From NCBI GenBank assembly GCA_027382625.1, contig JAJKFJ010003307.1, positions 1 to 23,611 of the forward strand: a stretch of 23,611 nt of DNA, read 5' to 3'. Positions 17,306-23,611 of the stretch are shown piece by piece. Numbering within the stretch: the first letter of the stretch is position 1; every line of letters starts with the position of its first letter. The notes under the pieces were generated by a model. The model made no database searches and was not told the DNA's origin. It saw nothing but the letters and a program-made list of their open reading frames with translations. This stretch comes from Tetmemena sp. SeJ-2015 (Eukaryota; Ciliophora; Spirotrichea; Sporadotrichida; Oxytrichidae). Position numbers and translations under genes: made by a program.

Positions 17306-19530
17306 ATGCCCAACGTGAATGTTTTAAAGAAGGAACTCTTCCAATTTATTGGCAGAGATTTCAGTAAGTCACTAATTATCCCTTTTATAACTTTTATTTA
17401 CCTTTACATGTAGCCGATGAGGAATTCATTAACCTTTGTTTCGAGTTCGGTCTGGAGATGGAACAAGGAGACGCCACTGAAATGCAAATGACCAGAGTAG
17501 ATGATAAAGGAGCTGCAATAGATATTTCCAAGGAGGAAGTCTTCAAACTAGAGGTAGCAGCAAACAGATACGATCTCCTCTGTCTAGAGGGCATCTCTCA
17601 AATCCTCAGATCTTATCTTGGTCTCGGTAAAATCCCTAGACTCTCAATCAAGAATCAGAGAGAAGGCGGTCTTGAAAAGATCATCGTCAAGAGAGAAACT
17701 ATTGAAGTCAGACAGTATGTGGTTGGCGCAGTTCTCAGAAACATCAAGTTTGATATTCAGTCTTACAACTCATTCATTGACCTGCAAGATAAACTCCATC
17801 AAAACATCTGCAGAAAGAGAACTCTCGGATCCATGGGAACTCACGATTACGATAAAGTGCAGGGCCCAATTACTTACGAGGCAAGAGCTCCTCAGGATAT
17901 TAAACCACTCTATTATATATTGTGTTCCAGGCATTAAAGCAAACTGAGTCCATGAACGCCAGTGAATTGTTCCAGAAGCTAAAGGAAGATCAGAAACTTA
18001 AGAAGTTTCTTCACATCATCGAGGACAAGCCTCTCTTCCCAGTTTTCTATGACCAGACTGGCCAGGTTCTCTCACTCCCACCTATTATTAACTCTGAGGC
18101 AACTAAAATTAGTCTCGATACCAAGAATGTCTTCATTTAACTCGCTTGCTAAATATGTACTTTCCTTTTACTTAAATGATGTGATTGAGATGACTGGCAC
18201 TGACCTTCACAAGCTTGAAATATGCTTGGTGATAGTAGCTGGTTTGTTTTCTCAACACTGTCAGGGCGATAGTTAATTCACTATTGAGCAGGTGGAAGTG
18301 CACCACGAGGTTGACGGAAGAGTTGAAGTTTACCCTCAGCTTCAATACCACGAGTTCGAAGTGCAGCTGAACAACATAAACAGAACTCTAGGACTTAACA
18401 TTGACTCTGCTAAGGCAGCTGAATGTGCAGAAAAGATGGGACTTGTAGTGAAGAACACATCTGACAGCTCTCTTAATTTGGAGATCCCTCCCGTCAGAAG
18501 CGATGTCCTTCACGCTTGCGACATTATATTGCAAAGTTATAATTAATTAAAATATCACTATAATAGCAGAAGTAATTTTGCACTTCCATTTTTTATTTTT
18601 TATTTTATAAAAATCATTGATAATGAAGATAAGTATCATTTGTCTGGTCTATTTTGTCTTGCATTTATAGTTTTTAAAAGCTAAATTAGATAGCAACTAT
18701 CATTTATAATTTGAGTTAGTTAATAGAAGATATTGGTATTGCCTTCGGATACAATAACATCCCAAGAGAACTGCCTCCCACTGTCACCATCGGCCAGTAG
18801 ATCCCTCAAAACAAGTTCACTGACTTAGTGAGACAAGAACTGGCTCAAGCTGGCTACATCGAATGCTTAACTATGTCTCTCGTTTCCATCAAGGAAAACT
18901 ACGACTACCTTTGCCACGAGTTCAACGAGGAAGAGGCTGCTCTATTATTTTAACACTATCTATTTTACTGTTCAGATTTCTAATCCAAAGACTATTGAGT
19001 TTGAAGTAGTGAGAACATCATTGATCCCAGGACTGCTTAAGGTTTTCCAATCTAACACTAACGAGAGTATCCCTTAGCGCATCTTTGAAGTGTCTGATGT
19101 TGCCTTGCTTGACCCCACTTCTGAGGTGCTTGCTAGAAACGAAAGACGCATCTCTGGTCTCTACATGAACAGTAACTCTGGCTTTGAAGTTATTCAAGGT
19201 GTCGTAGATCTGCTCATGACCAAGATTGGCGCTGTACATGGAAAAGACTACAGACTCATTCCATCTCAAGACCCCATGTACTTCCCCCAAAGAGGAGCCG
19301 ACATCCAATTCAATGGATAAATCATTGGATCCCTCGGAGTGCTTCATCCCCAAGTTAATGAAAAATTCAATCTCAGGTACCCTGTTACTTGCTTCGAGCT
19401 AAAGCTTTAGGATCTATATGCCCACTTCAAAGAATTATAATCACTCTAAATTTAGAGGGAATTAATAACAATCGTTTATCTTCTTCTGAATTAAATGTAT
19501 TAATATTTAATGCTCAATTATTCATAATGA
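17306..19530 (+). CDS. FARSB: Phenylalanyl-tRNA synthetase beta subunit, cytosolic type
   Basis: Beta chain of the (alpha-beta)2 enzyme that charges tRNA-Phe; this chain carries tRNA-binding and editing (B3/B4) domains and a catalytic-like fold, while the alpha chain (not in the window) holds the active site. The start MPNVNVLKKELF and the following DEEFINLCFEFGLE match eukaryotic FARSB. Further conserved blocks are NRYDLLCLEG, AVLRNIKF, KLHQNICRKR, HIIEDKPLFPV, LPPIINSEATKIS, HACDI joined to IEDIGIAFGYNN, ISNPKT, SLIPGLLK and SLGVLHPQV. One intron and four IESs must be removed, leaving roughly 600 residues (human 589). The conserved part ends near 19,440; the first in-frame TGA is 19528-19530, so about 30 AT-rich codons at the end are doubtful and a terminal IES is possible. 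Confidence 0.95.
17364..17413 (+). other. FARSB intron
   Basis: 50 nt with GTAAGT donor and ATGTAG acceptor; removal joins GRDF to TDEEFINLC, a block conserved to human. No flanking pointer. Confidence 0.9.
17897..17916 (+). other. IES, 20 bp, pointer ATATT, in FARSB
   Basis: ATATT at 17897-17901 and 17917-17921 with matching phase. Removal gives APQDIVFQALKQT, which aligns residue for residue with human SDIKFKPLNKT. Confidence 0.95.
18135..18183 (+). other. IES, 49 bp, pointer ATT, in FARSB
   Basis: ATT at 18135-18137 and 18184-18186; removal joins TKNVFI to EMTGTDLHK, matching human RNIFIECTGTDF. Confidence 0.95.
18526..18722 (+). other. IES, 197 bp, pointer ATA, in FARSB
   Basis: ATA at 18526-18528 and 18723-18725. 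Removal restores HACDIIEDIGIAFGYNN, a hallmark block of the family. The insert is AT-rich and has no gene. Confidence 0.95.
18937..18967 (+). other. IES, 31 bp, pointer CTG, in FARSB
   Basis: CTG at 18937-18939 and 18968-18970 joins NEEEA to VQISNPKTIEFE, matching human KAVHISNPKT. A TTT repeat would also keep phase but adds residues. Confidence 0.85.
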
Positions 19531-20074
19531 GAAATTAATTCCCCAAAAATAAAAATCACCTATTAAGTATGGACTTTGAGATTTTAATTCTCAAGATATT
19601 TTGATTTTAAGAGAAGTTATTTACAAGAATTTCTCTTATAGATATATTTATTTTTAATGAGTTTACGCCTTAATTTAAAAATAATAGTCTTGGCTTCTTT
19701 GAAACTTAATTTATTAGATTTTATTTTAAGAAAACTAGTGATAGATTAGGATTAAATAGCATAAATCAGATATTTTCTTTTGAACAATTAATTCAAATTC
19801 TATCATTAAATTATAGTAATGGTAATTCAAATTTATTATTTATATCGACAATAAAATATTTTAATTTATTATTTAATATAGTTGATTGTTTTCCTCAGTT
19901 AATTGATGCTATTAAATTAAAAAGTTAAACTTAGTTGTTTAGCTTTACTTTATATTTTTGATATGAGGAAGCCTTCCGGATTTAAAAAAAAAAGATATAA
20001 AGTTTTTAAAATTGCAAAACTATATCTATCTACATCATTTAGTTTGAGAGTTATATTAACTAGGATAGTAAATT
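19531..20074. other. AT-rich spacer with one telomere-like CCCCAAAA unit
   Basis: About 540 bp, mostly A and T, no gene seen. CCCCAAAAA at 19541-19549, 11 bp after the FARSB stop, equals one unit of the spirotrich telomere repeat; one unit alone may be chance. Positions 19,600-20,040 hold nothing recognisable. Confidence 0.5.
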
Positions 20075-20788
20075 ATGAGTCACCACTTCATGGCAGTTGA
20101 AATTTTGCAATCACTCCTCCTGATCTTAGCTTACTAAAAGAACCTATATAAATAGATAAGAGTTTCTTCTATAATCATCTCAACAGAACCTCTCATCAGG
20201 GATATCATGCGCGCCGTACTAGAAAACTTACATACAAATTTCAACAAATACGTCGCTTACTACTCTTTACAATCGCTCCCACACAAAAGCTTCAAGGAAA
20301 AAAAGCTCTTAAAAGTTTATGCTATATTGAATGCCATAATAATTATTTAAATGGGGCTCTGTTACTCTATTGTTCCATTTTAAATAAATTACTAATTTAA
20401 TAATATTTCCAATAAATTCCAGCAATAATCAGAAAAATATTCATTCATTTGCATCAAAATTATAAAATTAGTCAAGCTATTAAAAAAATCTGCCAACCTT
20501 TTAGACAGAGGCTTATTTCTTATTAACGGTAGCGGATATTCTTATTGTGGATCAAGCACTCTCTAGCCGCTTTTCTGTTAAGAGTCATCATTTATATTAC
20601 CTCAACTGGAAACTAGTTTTATCACAAGTTGCTCAGAGCAGTGGTCTCAGCAGTTAAAACATCCTATAGATTTTAAAATAGTTCGGGCATCAGGGACTTC
20701 GCATTCCATGTTTAAATGCTATCAGAATGTAATATTGACCTCTAGTTATCCAATTCTCACTAACATCTCTCGACTTCTCCACTCTTGA
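20075..20788 (+). CDS. Unrecognised 237-residue ORF, uninterrupted in the ciliate code
   Basis: ATG at 20075-20077 to TGA at 20786-20788 with TAA and TAG as Gln; no intron or IES is needed. Local GC is clearly above the flanking spacer. The protein begins with a hydrophobic helix (MAVEILQSLLLILAY), has a second hydrophobic stretch (about residues 86-103), a lysine-rich middle and a Ser/Cys-rich final third (INGSGYSYCGSS). A second possible start is the ATG at 20207-20209, about 50 bp after the TATA-like TATATAAATA (20145-20154). I do not recognise a family. It could be a germline-limited gene, a transposon remnant, or chance given how rare TGA is in AT-rich DNA. Confidence 0.4.
20145..20154 (+). 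promoter_or_regulatory. TATA-box-like element
   Basis: TATATAAATA lies about 50 bp before the ATG at 20207 and inside the longer reading from 20075. In DNA this AT-rich such a match is weak evidence by itself. Confidence 0.2.
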
Positions 20789-20938
20789 TATTTATATATA
20801 TGTCAGCTAGTCCTTTAAAATTATTCTTAAAAATTAATGTGATGATTTCAATAGATAGTCATTCAAGAATTTAAGCAAAATTATAACTGAAAATCTCAAA
20901 AAAACACAAGTGTACACAAGTCAGCTAATAGGGTCAAT

Positions 20939-21181
20939 ATGAACACCAAGAAGGCCCTCACAACTTTACATAAAAGGAGCAACACGGGTGAATAAAAGGA
21001 CTTGAGTCTTCTGATTCCTCATAAGCAATAACTTTAATACTTTTCTATCATTTGGAAAATGCTAATACCAAAAAATCTCACTTAGCTAGTTAGACTGAAT
21101 GGCGGAAAAATAACCATTACTTCCGGGTCAGACCTCAAAACTCAAAGGTGTTAATAATCGACTTCAAGTTAATTTATGTGA
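20939..21181 (+). CDS. Unrecognised 80-residue ORF in the same frame as 20075-20788
   Basis: ATG at 20939 to TGA at 21179-21181; the open frame reaches back to 20891. The basic, polar protein starts MNTKKALTTLHKRSN and includes PKNLTQLVRLNGGKITITSG. It shares frame with the ORF upstream, separated by about 150 bp holding four in-frame TGAs, so the two may be parts of one interrupted or decayed gene. A further 38 codons of the same frame (21182-21301) follow the stop. No family recognised. Confidence 0.35.
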
Positions 21182-21705
21182 AAAATGGTAATATTCATGC
21201 AATAAAGATTACTTATAAGAGGTAAAAGCTTGGTTAGGCATTACAACAGTCTTGCATCTGACTCGATCCTTGGCAATTTAAATCACAACTATTATACCTA
21301 TTGAGCCCTCAATTTCATGATAAGGAGAGTGCTAATCAATGTTGATTGAACTCTGAATTTGTAACTACTACTGTTCTCGCATTGCTATAAAACTCCCAAT
21401 AATCAACGCAACCCTTTATTACAAATCCACAACGCAAGAATTATTTTTCTTTTACACTTCGCCAGTCTACTTTGGTCCCACTTCATGGATCCTACATTTT
21501 ATTTTTTAGTATTTTATAATAGATAGTTTGTTATTACAAACATCTAATTATGTGTTGAAATTTAAAAAGACTTGATTTTATAGGTGCATTCACCTGATTA
21601 TATTTAATAATGAAAATAATTTTAAAATATTTGATTTTTAATATAAAAAGTGTACGATTTGAATGATATTGAATATGATATTAATTTGTCTGAATATAAG
21701 AGTTC
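21182..21705. other. Spacer between convergent unrecognised ORFs
   Basis: About 520 bp. The first 320 bp keep elevated GC and open stretches in the upstream ORF's frame, broken by TGA at 21302 and 21344. The rest is AT-rich. No RNA gene or repeat was found. Confidence 0.4.
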
Positions 21706-22306
21706 TCAAATAAAGAGTAGCTCAACTGCTAGTTCCTTAAGGTTTGAATCTAGGCAATCTTTGTATAGATTTGAGTTAAGTTTCTCCTTCGCAACTTCCT
21801 TAGTGAGTAGCTTGGTGTTATCGTCGAACTGTTAAAAATAATAGAGTTCCAAGAAGTTGTCATAATTATTTAAATTTATCAAATATTTAATTTCCATTAA
21901 TATAATTTTCTTTAAGAATTATTTATAAAATAAATGCAAATAATTATATTTTTTCAAATGAAAAAAAATACAGCTGAGAATTTAACAAAAAAGAGAATTA
22001 AATTAATAATAAATATTCAAATATCGAAATTCTAGCAGTTGAAGTGTGAGATTTTGGGCTGAAAATATTACAATTCGATTAAGCATGAAATTCTAAGCAT
22101 ATTTCATCCTTGTAACTTCTTCGTAGGAGGTGTGTGTAGAGAGTTACCTCGGTCATAAGTTTGTGAACTTGGTTAATTTCTTGGTTCGGAGACAAAGTCA
22201 TCAAGAACTCTTAGCAGAGAGCTCCTATCGTAATGGCAGCAGAACAGACTTTTATTAAAATTAAATGAGCTTTCGAACAAGCCCCATAGAGAGCTAACTA
22301 CTTCAT
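21706..22306 (-). CDS. Unrecognised reverse-strand gene, probably split by an IES
   Basis: ATG at 22306-22304 opens a frame (MKQLALYGACSK, then SAAITIGALCQEFLMTLSPN and NQVHKLMTEVTLYTHLLRR) that looks coding down to about 22,090. It becomes AT-rich and hits TGA at about 21,862. A second coding stretch in another frame (NFLELYYFQQFDDNTKLLTK, then EVAKEKLNSNLYKDCLDSNL) runs to TGA at 21708-21706. The charged helical composition of the second part and its raised GC argue for real coding. An IES of about 200-230 bp between the two parts is inferred; the pointer could not be fixed. The AT-rich stretch at 22,247-22,267 may be a further small insert. Function unknown. Confidence 0.5.
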
Positions 22307-23464
22307 AATTTAACGGCCAACATTTTACAACTCTTCATTTATTATTTTAATTTAATTCCGATTTTCATTTAAATTTTAACTATATTTGATTGGCTATAAT
22401 AAATAATGATTTTTATTTCGTGACAGTAGAAAATCTTTATTCATCTCTGATATATAGCTTATACTATATAACCAATCTAAAATTAATAGACTTTTTCAAT
22501 ATTTATGCCAAAATAATAAAATTTAAAACCTCAAATTATTCTACCATTTTTTATTGAGCTTGACGCGAAGATAAAAAATCTCTAAAGATGAACCCCAATA
22601 AACGGTTTTCTGCGCCGAGTCACCATTGACTATCTTTGACTGCGCGCACTATTTTACTCTATTTTTCGAATCTAATTTCAAATTAAAAAAGTATTAATAA
22701 AAACTAAATTAATCTCAAATAATATGAATTCAACTATCCCAACGGTTTCATCACTATCAAACAATCATGAGGGAAGAAATAAAATGTAAAATTATTGATA
22801 TGCTGAATAAAAGTTATAGAATGAGCATATCAAAATGTACTTTCACAAGATTCCATAAATTCTGATAGTTTTTTTTATAACCTAAAAATAATCTCTCTTT
22901 AGTACAAAAGCTTTTCATTTGCAATTTTATGATACTACTCGCATATCTTAAAAATGATATAAGAAATAACTATCAATAATAATTATTAATAGATTAAATA
23001 GAAAAAATACGATCATCAATCAATAAATTACTGATCAAGCAATTTTAAAAAACTAAGAGATAGATCAATAAGATTAAAATATAATAGTAAATAGAAAGAT
23101 TAAATCTTTATATAAATTAAAGCAGTAGAAAGAGATTTTATATAAAACTTTTCATACGTTCAACAAATTAATAAAAAAAGATTTTACAAAAATAAATGAT
23201 AACACATAAATGAAAAATCCTACAAATTTATATAATTTACATTGTAAATCAACAATAAAAAAACTAAAATGTAATGAGATAAGTAAATAAAAAAACTAAA
23301 AAAATAAATTCAATTTAAAATATAAAAGTAAGAAGATAAATTAAAAAACACATTATATAATATTATAGAAATAATAAAAAGAAAAAAATGAAAATAAAAT
23401 ATTAAAAAAAAATTTGGATAAAAATAAATTAAAATAAATATATTTTAATAATTAAAATGATAAA
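22307..23464. other. Extremely AT-rich germline spacer
   Basis: About 1.15 kb almost entirely of A and T, with poly-A-rich runs from 22,960 on. A small GC-richer island at about 22,560-22,650 precedes the reverse-strand gene and might belong to its upstream region. No gene, RNA or tandem repeat identified. Confidence 0.6.
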
Positions 23465-23611
23465 CATGTTCCCACACACGCCCGTCAAAACGAGCACCGT
23501 ATCCGTCATTTTTAGCCCAGAATTAGGTGGGATACGGTGTTTTCAGGACAGGGAAGTGCCGGGAAGGGCAAAATCACTTTTTCGAAAAAAAGTCATCAAA
23601 ACTTCGATCAA
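23465..23611. repeat. GC-richer tail with inverted repeat, possible satellite or transposon end
   Basis: Composition changes abruptly from AT-only to mixed sequence that continues to the window end. CACCGTATCC (23495-23504) and GGATACGGTG (23530-23539) form a perfect 10 bp stem with a 25 nt loop. GGGAAG occurs twice shortly after. It does not resemble the coding or spacer DNA elsewhere in the window; a satellite monomer, a mobile-element end or an assembly join are all possible. Confidence 0.45.

Noticed and set aside
19018..19353. Reverse-strand 111-codon ORF
   Set aside because: It is antisense to conserved FARSB sequence.
21210..21280. tRNA-like stretch with a partial B-box (ACTCGATCC)
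   Set aside because: It lacks a GGTTC B-box, a matching acceptor stem and an anticodon arm.
21650..21835. Forward-strand Ser-rich 61-codon ORF
   Set aside because: There is no ATG under normal start use, and the reverse strand reads as a more convincing charged, helical protein ending at TGA 21706.
1..23611. CRISPR arrays, rRNA genes, bacterial-type operons or a telomere-bearing (TBE) transposase
   Set aside because: No regularly spaced repeats, rRNA blocks or transposase motifs were seen in either strand. Genes are eukaryotic with introns and code-6 Gln codons.

Overview
This window looks like germline (micronuclear) DNA of a hypotrich/stichotrich-type spirotrich ciliate related to Oxytricha or Stylonychia. 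Two things point there. First, conserved proteins read through many in-frame TAA and TAG codons as glutamine and end only at TGA. Second, those proteins are broken repeatedly by short AT-rich inserts whose two edges carry the same 3-7 bp word. Removing one copy of the word plus the insert restores frame and conserved protein every time. That is the signature of internally eliminated sequences (IESs) with pointer repeats between macronuclear-destined segments (MDSs). A standard-code ORF search cannot see these genes whole. No pieces are inverted or out of order, so the loci are interrupted but not scrambled. The germline assignment is inference from sequence; no somatic copy is available for comparison.

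Layout: 1-1063 is mostly AT-rich with one GC-richer patch of doubtful coding. 1064-1890 (+) is a small DPY-30-motif protein with two introns. 5567-2180 (-) is a SHAQKYF-class Myb/SANT regulator rebuilt from at least six segments. 6369-16954 (+) is a complete GCN1, the giant HEAT-repeat ribosome sensor, cut by about 26 IESs of 10-820 bp. 17306-19530 (+) is the beta subunit of cytosolic phenylalanyl-tRNA synthetase (FARSB), with one intron and four IESs.

From 19.5 kb rightward there is no recognised gene. There is a 237-codon ORF (20075-20788, +), a shorter ORF in the same frame (20939-21181) and an unrecognised reverse-strand gene (22306-21706). Then about 1.1 kb is extremely AT-rich, and a GC-richer tail with a 10 bp perfect hairpin arm (from about 23465) runs to the window end.

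GCN1 and FARSB both belong to translation and amino-acid sensing: GCN1 activates the GCN2 kinase on stalled ribosomes carrying uncharged tRNA, and FARSB helps charge tRNA-Phe. In hypotrichs each such locus usually becomes its own small somatic chromosome, so adjacency here need not mean co-regulation.

For each IES the interval runs from the first base of the first pointer copy to the base before the second copy. The exact cut within the repeat cannot be placed from sequence alone.
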